Shown piece by piece: positions 26,654 through 33,729 of a stretch of 64,000 bases of DNA. Under the pieces are notes generated by a model, which worked only from the letters and a program-made list of their open reading frames with translations, was not told the DNA's origin and ran no database searches. The DNA is from Methylomicrobium lacus LW14. Its GTDB lineage: Bacteria; Pseudomonadota; Gammaproteobacteria; Methylococcales; Methylomonadaceae. Made by a program: the position numbers and the translations under genes. Position 1 is the first letter of the stretch; every line of letters starts with the position of its first letter. The stretch is taken from NCBI RefSeq assembly GCF_000527095.1, contig NZ_AZUN01000001.1, positions 3,299,501 through 3,363,500 on the forward strand, written 5' to 3'.

Positions 26654-27462
26654 GCGCGCTCACCTTTACGCTGAAACACCGACCCGACCAGAGCGTCGAC
26701 CTGTCGCCCCTGGTCTGCCATAACCTGGAAGGCAAGGAAAATCGCGAGATCGCCGCGCTCGAACTGCAATCCGGCAAAGCGAAACTGCGCGTCGATGCGC
26801 TGTTCACCATTTCCGGCAATGATCCGCATAACATCGTGATCAAGAACAGTTTTGGCAAGCTCGACTTCATCGGCAAGGAATTGAGCGGCGGCAGCATCCG
26901 CGTCGAAGGCGACGCCGGCGCTTATCTCGGCCTGGACATGAAGTCCGGCAACATCCGGGTCACCGGCAATGCCGGCCTCTATGCCGCCTGCGAAATGAAA
27001 AAAGGCACGCTCGAAATCGACGGCAACGCCGGCGATTTCCTCGGCGGCGCGCTGCCCGGCAACAAGATGGGCATGAAAGGTGGCCTGATCCTGGTCAAAG
27101 GCAACGTCGGCGAACGCGCCGGCGACCACATGCGCCGCGGCACGATCCTGATCGAAGGTAACGCCGGGGACTACTGTGGTTCCAGAATGACCGCCGGCAC
27201 CATCGCGGTGATGGGCCAAACCGGCCGCTATGCTGGTTATGCGATGCGCCGCGGCACGCTGCTGCTATGGAACCAGCCGCAGCTTCCGGCCAGCTTCAAC
27301 GACTGCGGGGCGCATACGTTGGGATTTTTGCCGCTGTTGTTTGCATCTTTCAAAAGCCTAAATTCGCGTTTTGCGGATGCGGCGGTGGGTTTTAACCGTG
27401 TTCGGCGTTATGCGGGGGATATGGCGGAAATGGGGCGGGGGGAGGTCTTGGTTAAGCTGTAA
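26650..27462 (+). CDS. fhcC: formyltransferase/hydrolase complex subunit C
   Basis: 270 residues from ATG 26650, overlapping the fhcD stop. The protein is a right-handed beta-helix of repeating G-x-x-G-D/N-A-G units (SGGSIRVEGDAGAYLG, KKGTLEIDGNAGDFLG, RRGTILIEGNAGDYCG), as in subunit C of formylmethanofuran dehydrogenases. It structures the complex and helps hold subunits A and D. The last roughly 410 bases exist in a second, damaged copy at 28911-29323. Confidence 0.96.
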   Translation: MSALTFTLKHRPDQSVDLSPLVCHNLEGKENREIAALELQSGKAKLRVDALFTISGNDPHNIVIKNSFGKLDFIGKELSGGSIRVEGDAGAYLGLDMKSGNIRVTGNAGLYAACEMKKGTLEIDGNAGDFLGGALPGNKMGMKGGLILVKGNVGERAGDHMRRGTILIEGNAGDYCGSRMTAGTIAVMGQTGRYAGYAMRRGTLLLWNQPQLPASFNDCGAHTLGFLPLLFASFKSLNSRFADAAVGFNRVRRYAGDMAEMGRGEVLVKL

Positions 27463-27663
27463 GATAAGGCACGAAGCCCGTCAATCGCGCGTGATGGGCT
27501 TCCCTTGGTCAAGTCCACCCTCGGTCCTATGGTCCCTGGTCGCCAAGATCTTTCAGTAGGAAGCTGCTCATATCTTTTACAGCTCTCCATTGCTTATATA
27601 ATTTGCAAATAAATTTTACCTATTGAAAAAATTAACCTATAGGTTAAAATTAAGCTGAAAATT

Positions 27664-28065
27664 TTGCATGAGTCTCAAAAATATAAAGTGGCGTCCGTAA
27701 TGGATGGGGATGAATGCGAAACAGAAACTTTTTTGAATGATCTCGATTCAAAATATCACGCTAGCGCAGCAGGATTGATCAGGTTGATTGAACAAATCAC
27801 CGAATCAGGCCTGGATGGGCTATCAACTAAGCAATTTCACTTGGTTGATGCAGAAAACAAGATCTATGAACTCATCAAAGGCGATATTAGGCTGCTGTGT
27901 TTTAAAGGCCATGCTAACTTGCTCATTGTTACGACACATGCTTTTATAAAAAAGACACAAAAGACCCCAGAAAACGATAAAAATAAAGCCATCAGGCACA
28001 AAAAAATGTATCAGCAGGCGCACGACCAGAAACAAATTATTTTGGTCCGAGACCAGGAGGAATAA
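27664..28065 (+). CDS. HigB/Gp49-like (RelE superfamily) toxin of a TAC module
   Basis: 133 residues from TTG 27664; internal GTG 27688 or ATG 27700 are alternative starts. The family features are KYKVASVMDG, ETFLNDLDSKY, a central basic strand KGDIRLLCFKG, and the hallmark HAFIKKTQKTPENDKNKA near the C-terminus. HigB toxins are ribosome-dependent mRNA endonucleases. One base separates it from the HigA-like gene, so the toxin comes first as in hig loci. The chaperone gene that follows makes this a toxin-antitoxin-chaperone set. It lies between the two fhcC 3' copies. Confidence 0.8.
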   Translation: MHESQKYKVASVMDGDECETETFLNDLDSKYHASAAGLIRLIEQITESGLDGLSTKQFHLVDAENKIYELIKGDIRLLCFKGHANLLIVTTHAFIKKTQKTPENDKNKAIRHKKMYQQAHDQKQIILVRDQEE

Positions 28066-28066
28066 C

Positions 28067-28453
28067 ATGGCAATCAAATCTTTTAAGCAACTGCTTGCAG
28101 ATGCCAAGCTGCAAGACGACTATTGGGTGGAAAAAGCAAAGCTGCATTTTTCTATCGAGCTTAACCGCTTTTTTAAACAAAGCGGCATGGCGCAAAAAGA
28201 CCTAGCCAAAAAAATAAACACCAGTTCGGCCTATGTCACTAAAGTTTTCAGAGGGGATGCCAACTTTACTATTGAAACCATGGTCAAACTAGCACGCGCA
28301 GTAGATGGCGAACTGCAGATCCGCATTGAGCCAAAGCAGTCCGATGATATTTGGTTCAGTGTGCTTCGATCTCAAACAAAAGAGCAAGAATTTGATGATG
28401 CATGGATAAAATACAGTAAAGATAAAAATGAAAAAATATCCTCTGCGGCTTGA
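28067..28453 (+). CDS. HigA-like XRE antitoxin with C-terminal extension
   Basis: 128 residues with a GGAGG site. The helix-turn-helix of the XRE type spans about 40-95 (GMAQKDLAKKINTSSAYVTK, then VFRG and TIETMVKLARAV). After it, about 35 residues rich in aromatic and charged residues (DDIWFSVLRSQTKEQEFDDA) extend beyond the core domain. In known TAC systems such a tail is the chaperone-addiction (ChAD) segment that must be bound by the SecB-like chaperone for the antitoxin to fold. That assignment here rests on gene order and is an inference. It overlaps the next gene by 26 bases. Confidence 0.8.
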   Translation: MAIKSFKQLLADAKLQDDYWVEKAKLHFSIELNRFFKQSGMAQKDLAKKINTSSAYVTKVFRGDANFTIETMVKLARAVDGELQIRIEPKQSDDIWFSVLRSQTKEQEFDDAWIKYSKDKNEKISSAA

Positions 28454-28841
28454 GCGCTATTTTTTTACCGAACAACAAGTCAATGCCAATCCTGGTTTTG
28501 ATCAGGATGATACGGTACCTTCCATACTTGATTTCTTTTACAATGTTCAAACCGTTCGAATCGGGGGAAACGATCATGAATACGGAATTACCGCAAAAGT
28601 CTCCCTTAACCATGAGCAGAGCCAAAATCCACCGTATTTTTTTTCAATCTCTGCTTTTGGCATTATCGCCGCCAACGAGGACATCGACGCAGCAGCCGTC
28701 GAAAGCATGATAGAAACCACAGGGGCGCAGATGCTTTTAGGTGCTATTCGTGAACGCCTTTCAGATATGACGGCTCGCGGGCCGTGGGGGCCTATCTATC
28801 TGGATTTTGTACCTCTGCCGCTAACGACAACGAACAAATAA
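28428..28841 (+). CDS. SecB-like chaperone of a TAC module
   Basis: 137 residues. The SecB fold pattern is visible: N-terminal strands (YPLRLERYFFTEQQVNANPG), the middle strand EYGITAKVSLNHEQSQNPPY followed by FFSISAFGII, an acidic turn, and the final helix block AIRERLSDMTARGPWGPIYL with DFVPL. This corresponds to the PYAREVVSDLTxRGGFPPLxLxPxNF region of true SecB. It starts within the antitoxin gene. In TAC modules this protein protects and folds the antitoxin. A housekeeping SecB is not in this window. The match is by pattern recognition only. Confidence 0.75.
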   Translation: MKKYPLRLERYFFTEQQVNANPGFDQDDTVPSILDFFYNVQTVRIGGNDHEYGITAKVSLNHEQSQNPPYFFSISAFGIIAANEDIDAAAVESMIETTGAQMLLGAIRERLSDMTARGPWGPIYLDFVPLPLTTTNK

Positions 28842-28910
28842 TATTCAAAAAGAAAAAAAACGTAACAGCTGGTTTTTTATTTTACATCAGTACGACGAAT
28901 CAATCGTATG

Positions 28911-29323
28911 GCCGTGCCCGGCAACAAAATGGGTATGAAAGGCGGCCTGTCCTGGTCAAAGGCAATGTCGGCGAACGCGCCGGCGACCACATGCGCCGCG
29001 GCACGATCCTGATCGAAGGCAACGCGGGCGACTACTGCGGTTCGCGGATGACAGCCGGCACCATCGCGGTGATGGGCCAGACCGGCCGCTATGCCGGCTA
29101 TGCGATGCGCCGCGGCACTCTGTTGCTGTGGAACCCGCTGCAGCTTTCCGCTACTTTCAACGATTGCGGCGCGCATACGTTGGGATTTTTGCCGATGCTG
29201 TTTGCTTCGTTCAAAAGCCTGAATTCGCGCTTTGCCGATGCGGCGGTTTCGTTTAACCGGGTGCGGCGTTATGCGGGAGATATGGCGGAAATGGGGCGGG
29301 GTGAGGTTTTAGTTAAATTGTAG
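28911..29323 (+). pseudogene. second, frameshifted copy of the 3' half of fhcC
   Basis: From GCCGTGCCCGGCAACAA onward this aligns base for base with the last roughly 410 bases of fhcC (27050-27462), including the stop codon, but lacks one base after GGCGGCCTG (near 28949). The sequence before 28911 is unrelated. Most differences from fhcC are silent; for example the block from LVKGNVGERAGD to RRGTLLLWN is the same protein. The few replacements lie after LLWN. It therefore diverged as a working gene, so it looks like the leftover end of an older fhcC rather than a fresh duplication. Confidence 0.9.
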
Positions 29324-29383
29324 GATGTACCAAGGTACGAAGCTCATCCTATGGTCATTTTTCACACAGCTTGAGTAATTACC

Positions 29384-29725
29384 ATGCAAATAGAAGTTCA
29401 TTGCGATGATGGAAGTTCCAGAAATTGTTATGGCACCGTTGATATAGATCTTAAATATTCAGGGCTTTATCACGAAAATGTAACTGTCAACTGGATTCAT
29501 GATAATAGAGGTCGGGAGATAGTGGATAGTATTATCATTACCCCGCCAAACTCCGCTTGGGTGGAGCAAAATAGGGATTTCCTTAGTCCGTCCGATATTG
29601 AATCTATAGAGAAAGACGGGATCTTTGAAGTTTATTACTCGGACCGTCCACATCATGAAGTCTGTAGTGCTTGCGGGTCGGACCAGGATTACGATGATGA
29701 AGGTAATAATATTACAGCTTTGTGA
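29384..29725 (+). CDS. small hypothetical protein with a C-terminal CxxC
   Basis: 113 residues, moderately acidic. It has a beta-rich N-terminal half (VDIDLKYSGLYHENVTVNWI) and a C-terminal CSACGSDQDYDDEG segment whose two cysteines might bind a metal or be an unpaired remnant. No family is recognised. It lies between the damaged fhcC copy and a palindromic repeat cluster, and it may be a cargo gene of the accessory region. There is no strong ribosome binding site; the start at ATG 29384 is the only reasonable one. Confidence 0.5.
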   Translation: MQIEVHCDDGSSRNCYGTVDIDLKYSGLYHENVTVNWIHDNRGREIVDSIIITPPNSAWVEQNRDFLSPSDIESIEKDGIFEVYYSDRPHHEVCSACGSDQDYDDEGNNITAL

Positions 29726-29734
29726 ACCATGCTT

Positions 29735-29810
29735 GTAGGTCGGGCACGCTTTTTGTGCCCGACTTTTCGGTGCTTAAACGTCGGGCAACGATGAAGACGT
29801 TGCCCGACGT
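29735..29810. repeat. REP/BIME-like palindrome cluster (GTAG-GTCGGGCA type)
   Basis: GTAG followed by GTCGGGCACG-CTTTTT-GTGCCCGAC, and then a second palindrome ACGTCGGGCAACG-ATGAAGA-CGTTGCCCGACGT. The layout of a GTAG head and paired palindromes is REP-like. The first palindrome could also terminate transcription. Confidence 0.65.
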
Positions 29811-29872
29811 GGGCTTGTGTATAAAAACATGAGTTTAGGTGCGAAGCGCATCTTACGTAATTGGAGGTCACG

Positions 29873-30054
29873 TTGAATACCGCAAAAAATGAAATTCAAT
29901 CATTGCTCCAGAAACTGCCTGATGATTGCTCGTACGAAGACATTCAATATCACCTTTATGTGATTGAAAAAATAAGAAAAGGGATTGAAAGATCGAAGGT
30001 ATCGTCTTTCAAGACGAAATCGAGAAGCGATTCGATAAATGGGCTACAAAGTAG
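29873..30054 (+). pseudogene. frameshifted antitoxin gene of a decayed toxin-antitoxin pair
   Basis: Starts at TTG 29873 behind GGAGGT and reads NTAKNEIQSLLQKLPDDCSY, continuing to RKGIERS. One base seems lost near 29994, because the neighbouring frame then continues sensibly as EGIVFQDEIEKRFDKWATK with a stop at 30052-30054. The stop overlaps the start of a ParE-like gene (ATG 30039), the usual antitoxin-toxin overlap. As it stands, translation would run on in the wrong frame to about 30172. Confidence 0.65.
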
Positions 30055-30353
30055 TCTGGTCGACGGAAGCTATCGAAGATTTGGAGTCGATAGCCGGCTA
30101 TATTGGCCGGGACTCGGAGTTCTATGCAAGAACCGTCGTGTCGAAGATTTTACAGCTAGCCAGAAACCTTAAATATTTTCCCTGAATTGGAAGAATCGAG
30201 CCGGAACTCAATGATGAAAATATCAGAGAGTGGTTCATATACAGTTATCGAGCGGTTTATCATATCGAACAGAATCGAATACTTGTGGAGGCAATCATTC
30301 ATAACAAACGATTGATCGATAACATTTTCGATAGATTTAGAAAGCTTACCTAA
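30039..30353 (+). pseudogene. ParE/RelE-type toxin gene with an in-frame stop
   Basis: ATG 30039 begins MGYKVVWSTEAIEDLESIAG, the N-terminus of ParE-type toxins. An in-frame TGA lies at 30183-30185, directly after KYFP where the family has a PExGRxVPE motif. The same frame then continues as IGRIEPELNDENIREW and goes on to FIYSYRAVYHIEQNRI and HNKRLIDN, with a natural stop at 30351-30353. The full frame would be 104 codons, a normal length. The toxin is thus disabled by one nonsense change, and its antitoxin carries a frameshift. Confidence 0.75.
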
Positions 30354-30677
30354 TCGACTGGCTTTTTCTCTAATAAGACAATGGTGCGCATTGCGCACCT
30401 TTTTCGTTGTTTGGTGTTCGTTAAAGGGTGATGCGCATTTGTGGCTAGGTTTAGGAGCGCCCCAACGATGGGGCCTGAAGTGTTCTGGTTTTTTGCGAAA
30501 ACACAACCCATTTTGAGAGTTAGTCAATGTTTCTTATTAGCAGAGCTGTCAGACTGTCTAATGTGAAGGGTAGTGATGTTGCGATAGAATCAAAAACGCA
30601 AATTCCACCTTTTTCCTAAGGTTCAAATAACAATCTGTTTTACACTAAATTACAAACGTGGAAATACTAATAAGGCT
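30354..30677. other. intergenic region with a GGTGCGC palindrome
   Basis: A GGTGCGCATTGCGCACC palindrome with a following T-run lies at 30383-30399. It shares its core with the REP pair at 18859-18922 and could terminate transcription of the decayed toxin gene. The remainder, A+T rich towards 30660, probably carries the promoter of the DUF262 gene. No gene is seen. Confidence 0.45.
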
Positions 30678-31865
30678 ATGGCAGATATAATCGATACTAA
30701 TGCAATTAGTGATGAAGAAATTCAAGACTGGTTTGAGTCTGAAGAAGAATTAAGTAGCTCAGATCAGGAGGTGCAGAAAATCCCCTTGGAAGAGAAGTAT
30801 TCCTCTAGCCAATTAAGAGTTGTTAGAACTTCAATGGATTTCACTCTTTATCACCTAAAACAGTCTCTGGAAGACAAAGAATACATTAACGCATCGCCAA
30901 AATATCAAAGACGGCACCGCTGGGATATTAAAAAAAGATCTCAGCTAATAGAGTCATTTCTGATGAACATCCCTGTGCCATCAGTGTTCCTATTTGAAAA
31001 TGACTACAATCAGTACGAAATAATGGATGGCCGACAAAGGATAGATACACTTAGAAGCTTCATGAATAATGAATTCCCATTACGTGGTCTTGAGTTTTGG
31101 AAGGAACTGGAAGGTAATCGGTTTCACGATCTACCAAGCATTATCCAAAAAGGGTTGGCAAGGAGAACTATTAATGCCGTTGTTTTGCTGGCAGAGACAT
31201 CAAAGCAGGATGAATCCGGCGTTGATATTAGGAAGATTTTGTTCAAGAGGCTGAATACAGGTGGTGTTCAACTCAATCCTCAAGAGCTGAGAAATGCATT
31301 ATATCCAGGTAGATTCAACGACCTTATAGCTAGCTTGTCTCGGTACTCAACGTTTACCAAAGCTTGGGGCATACCTGATGCCAGTGATAAAGAAAGCATC
31401 GACTCAGATGCTAAATTATTAAAGAACTCATTGTATAAAAGTATGGCTGATTGCGAGTTGGTCGTGCGATATTTTGGTATAAAAAGGCTAGTAGAAGAAA
31501 AATTGGGTGGCTCGTTAAGATCCATTCTTGATAAAACTTGTAAAAACTACCAATTTATAGACGAAGCCCAAGAGATAAAATATGAGGCAGAGTTTAAAAG
31601 AGTAATTGAGGGTTTATACAGTATTTTCGGCGACAATATCTTTAAAATTCCTTCTACAGGAAAATTAAGTCGACCTCTTTATGATGCTTTAATGGTTGCC
31701 TACAGTTTAATTCCTGAGGATTCTATATCGCCTAAAACTGCAATCATCGATAGATTATCAAAAGTTCAGCCCGGAAGTGATGACTATGAAACTTTGATTG
31801 GTAAAGGTAATACTGCTGATTCGATCAGGGAGAGAGTTGAATTAGCTAAGAAGATTTTGTCTTGA
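30678..31865 (+). CDS. DUF262 (ParB/Srx-fold) protein of a DUF262-HEPN pair
   Basis: 395 residues. The DUF262 core is clear: SPKYQRRHRWDIKKRSQLIE followed by SFLMNIPVPSVFLFE, then EIMDGRQRIDTLRSF, where DGRQR corresponds to the family DGQQR nucleotide-binding or nuclease motif (about residues 116-120). FKRLNTGGVQLNPQELRNA is also conserved. Related proteins include GmrS-type NTPase-nuclease components of anti-phage systems. The N-terminal 40 residues are acidic. Codon use and base composition are A+T richer than in the housekeeping genes. A HEPN protein gene starts 18 bases after the stop, suggesting a two-gene defence or toxin system. There is no DUF1524 HNH domain. Confidence 0.85.
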   Translation: MADIIDTNAISDEEIQDWFESEEELSSSDQEVQKIPLEEKYSSSQLRVVRTSMDFTLYHLKQSLEDKEYINASPKYQRRHRWDIKKRSQLIESFLMNIPVPSVFLFENDYNQYEIMDGRQRIDTLRSFMNNEFPLRGLEFWKELEGNRFHDLPSIIQKGLARRTINAVVLLAETSKQDESGVDIRKILFKRLNTGGVQLNPQELRNALYPGRFNDLIASLSRYSTFTKAWGIPDASDKESIDSDAKLLKNSLYKSMADCELVVRYFGIKRLVEEKLGGSLRSILDKTCKNYQFIDEAQEIKYEAEFKRVIEGLYSIFGDNIFKIPSTGKLSRPLYDALMVAYSLIPEDSISPKTAIIDRLSKVQPGSDDYETLIGKGNTADSIRERVELAKKILS

Positions 31866-31883
31866 CATTAAAGGTAATGTGAA

Positions 31884-32705
31884 ATGTATAGCACGCTGCC
31901 TGAATATATTAGCGACATGAATAAAGTAAGTTCGCTGCTAAAGCTTACTGATTCATTGAAAAATTTTATTGGAGAGAATTCCGATGAAATAGATGTCTTG
32001 GAAAATGAATTCTTCAAAAGTGTTTTTGAGTTGCAAAATCTTTCTCGTGAAAATCATGCAAATCTTGTTGTTTTAAACGGAACGTTATTGCTCTTTATGG
32101 TTGGTCGCTTTGAAAGTTTTGTTCGCTCAACCTTTGAAGAACTATGTATTAATACGGCTGAAAAAGCTGAGCGATTTACCTACCTCCCTAAAGAAATGAG
32201 AGAAAGCTTAGTTACTTATACTGCTGAAGTTATTTCTAATCCAAGAAAGTATGGGCATGCTGATTTAGGTGTAAGAAATTTCGTGAGAGTATTGTCTGAT
32301 AATTTGTCAGACAATAAAGAACTAACTGAAATAAACTCCAACTGTATATCGATCACATCTGAAAATATGAGGCCGACTGTATTGTCGGATCTATTTAAAA
32401 GGGTTGGTATAAAGAACATTTGGGAAAAAATAAGTCAGCAAGCTAAAATCCAAATTTTTTTTGAAACTCATGACGCAAGCAAGGCAAAAAAAGACATTGA
32501 AAGATACTTAGGTGAACTGATGGATAAGAGAAATTCCATAGCTCATCCTTCCTCAAGTTTTACATGGCCTGATCATGATTACGTTCAAAGAACAGCTGAA
32601 TTTCTCAAAGTCTTAGGTACTGTGTTGGTAGATTCATTGGAAGTTATTGAATTTGATCTAGGTCAACGAATTGAAGAAGCCAGGGCTAATAAGGCAACTC
32701 AATAG
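31884..32705 (+). CDS. HEPN-domain protein (MAE_28990/RiboL-PSP type)
   Basis: 273 residues. The C-terminal part carries the HEPN RNase motif as MDKRNSIAHPSSS (R-x4-H, about residues 213-218). The N-terminal half is helical, with FMVGRFESFVRSTFEEL resembling the RiboL-PSP/MAE_28990 HEPN group. HEPN RNases cut RNA and serve in toxin-antitoxin, abortive-infection and CRISPR contexts. It directly follows the DUF262 gene in the same direction and composition. Activity and target are inferred. Confidence 0.75.
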   Translation: MYSTLPEYISDMNKVSSLLKLTDSLKNFIGENSDEIDVLENEFFKSVFELQNLSRENHANLVVLNGTLLLFMVGRFESFVRSTFEELCINTAEKAERFTYLPKEMRESLVTYTAEVISNPRKYGHADLGVRNFVRVLSDNLSDNKELTEINSNCISITSENMRPTVLSDLFKRVGIKNIWEKISQQAKIQIFFETHDASKAKKDIERYLGELMDKRNSIAHPSSSFTWPDHDYVQRTAEFLKVLGTVLVDSLEVIEFDLGQRIEEARANKATQ

Positions 32706-32718
32706 CGTATGAAGCCGC

Positions 32719-32779
32719 GTAGGTAGTGCATGTTGTTTGTTCCCGACTTATCGATGCTCATATGTCGTACAACGATCAT
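32719..32779. repeat. decayed copy of the GTAG-GTCGGGCA palindrome cluster
   Basis: The stretch from GTAG (32719) through TTTGTTCCCGACTTATCGAT to TGTCGTACAACGATCA lines up with 29735-29790 with scattered substitutions that spoil the palindromes. It is an older copy of the same repeat. Confidence 0.55.
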
Positions 32780-32822
32780 TTTTTTGTGGCGATACGGCCG
32801 TACGGCGGATCAATCAGTGCAG

Positions 32823-32915
32823 GGTGGATTCGCCGCCAGGCAATCCGCCATCATCGGAGCCCGCCAAGCCGACTTTCACCCGGATCTTTCTGACCGGGAT
32901 TTTTCTTTTCGATTA
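32823..32915. repeat. dispersed ~90-bp element, copy 1 (possible small structured RNA)
   Basis: It begins GGATTCGCCGCCAGGCAATCC, a small hairpin (GGATT/AATCC), continues through CATCATCGGAGCC and CCAAGCCGA, and ends with the terminator-like CCCGGATCTTTCTGACCGGG followed by ATTTTT. A second copy lies at 35221-35313 in the same orientation with roughly four-fifths identity by eye. The paired hairpin plus terminator suggests an RNA, but function is unknown. Confidence 0.6.
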
Positions 32916-33065
32916 TTTTATATTTTCGAAAGTTGAACGCTCGGCCATGGCGGTTTGCTCGGCAACTGCTCCTTGCGTTGCCCTACCTCCTGCATCCCTG
33001 CAGTCGTGACGCGAAACCGTCCTACGCATCTTCCACTATGTTTGTTTTTATTTGGGGAGGTTGCG

Positions 33066-33726
33066 ATGTCCAATTATCGGCGCAATTTCGTGCAGGATGG
33101 CTGTTACTTTTTCACGGTTAATTTGCTGGACCGGCAACGGCCCTTGCTGACGGATCATATCGATTTATTACGTTATTCTGTGCGGCGAGTTAAAGTTTTG
33201 TATCCTTTCCACATTGATGCTTGGTAACCGTTCAGTTCCCCTCTTTGAAAAAGAGGGGCTAGGGGAGATTTTTTAAATAAATCCCCCTCTATCCCCCTTT
33301 TTCAAAGGGGGAGGTGAACACTTACGATGCTTAGGTGGTATTGCCGGATCACATGCACTTCATATGGTCATTACCGCTCGATACGGATGACTTTCCTGTC
33401 CGTTGGCGCTTGATCAAACTACTGTTCTCAAAAGGATTGCCACATACCGAACGATTGTCATCCGTCCGCCTTCAACGCGCTGAACGGGGTATTTGGCAAA
33501 GCTTCCGCTCCTTGCTCACGCTCCTTGCCTATGTCCTTGTAGGCAACGCCGTTATTGGAAACATACCATTTCTTCCGAACGAGATTATGCTTAACATGTC
33601 GATTATGTTCATGTCAATCGGGTATGCGATTGGCCATATTCCTCTTTTCACCGCTATGTTCGCGACGGCATTCTTTCGGTGGATTGGCGCGGTGATGTAG
33701 GGGATTTACCCAATGTGCTTGATTAA
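33066..33726 (+). pseudogene. REP-associated tyrosine transposase (RAYT, Y1_Tnp) pseudogene
   Basis: ATG 33066 behind GGGAGG reads MSNYRRNFVQDGCYFFTVNL, the start of RAYT proteins. The gene is broken in three ways. A roughly 100-bp palindromic insertion (33225-33325) interrupts the DAWVVLPDHMHFIW motif that contains the metal-binding HxH. A segment of about 50 bases of unrelated sequence follows GIWQ (33499-33551). An in-frame TAA lies at 33592-33594. Downstream pieces YWKHTISSERDY, HVDYVH and DWPYSSFHRYVRDG confirm the family. The natural stop at 33724-33726 lies next to the convergent Fic gene. Confidence 0.85.
33225..33325. mobile_element. MITE-like palindromic insertion inside the RAYT gene
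   Basis: About 101 bp that is nearly one long imperfect inverted repeat: CCCCTCTTTGAAAAAGAGGG on the left matches CCCCCTTTTTCAAAGGGGG on the right, with further arms GGGGAGATTT and AAATCCCCCT. The ends are also inverted (GTAACCGTTCA and TGAACACTTAC). It is flanked by GATGCTTGG and GATGCTTAG, probably a 9-bp target duplication with one change. No coding capacity, so it must be moved in trans. Confidence 0.75.
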
Positions 33727-33729
33727 CAG

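Noticed and set aside
30678..32705. DUF262-HEPN region as a restriction-modification system
   Set aside because: No methylase, HNH or specificity gene is present.
33225..33325. reading the palindrome as a terminator
   Set aside because: It interrupts a coding sequence in a conserved motif and has a flanking duplication, so an insertion explains it better.
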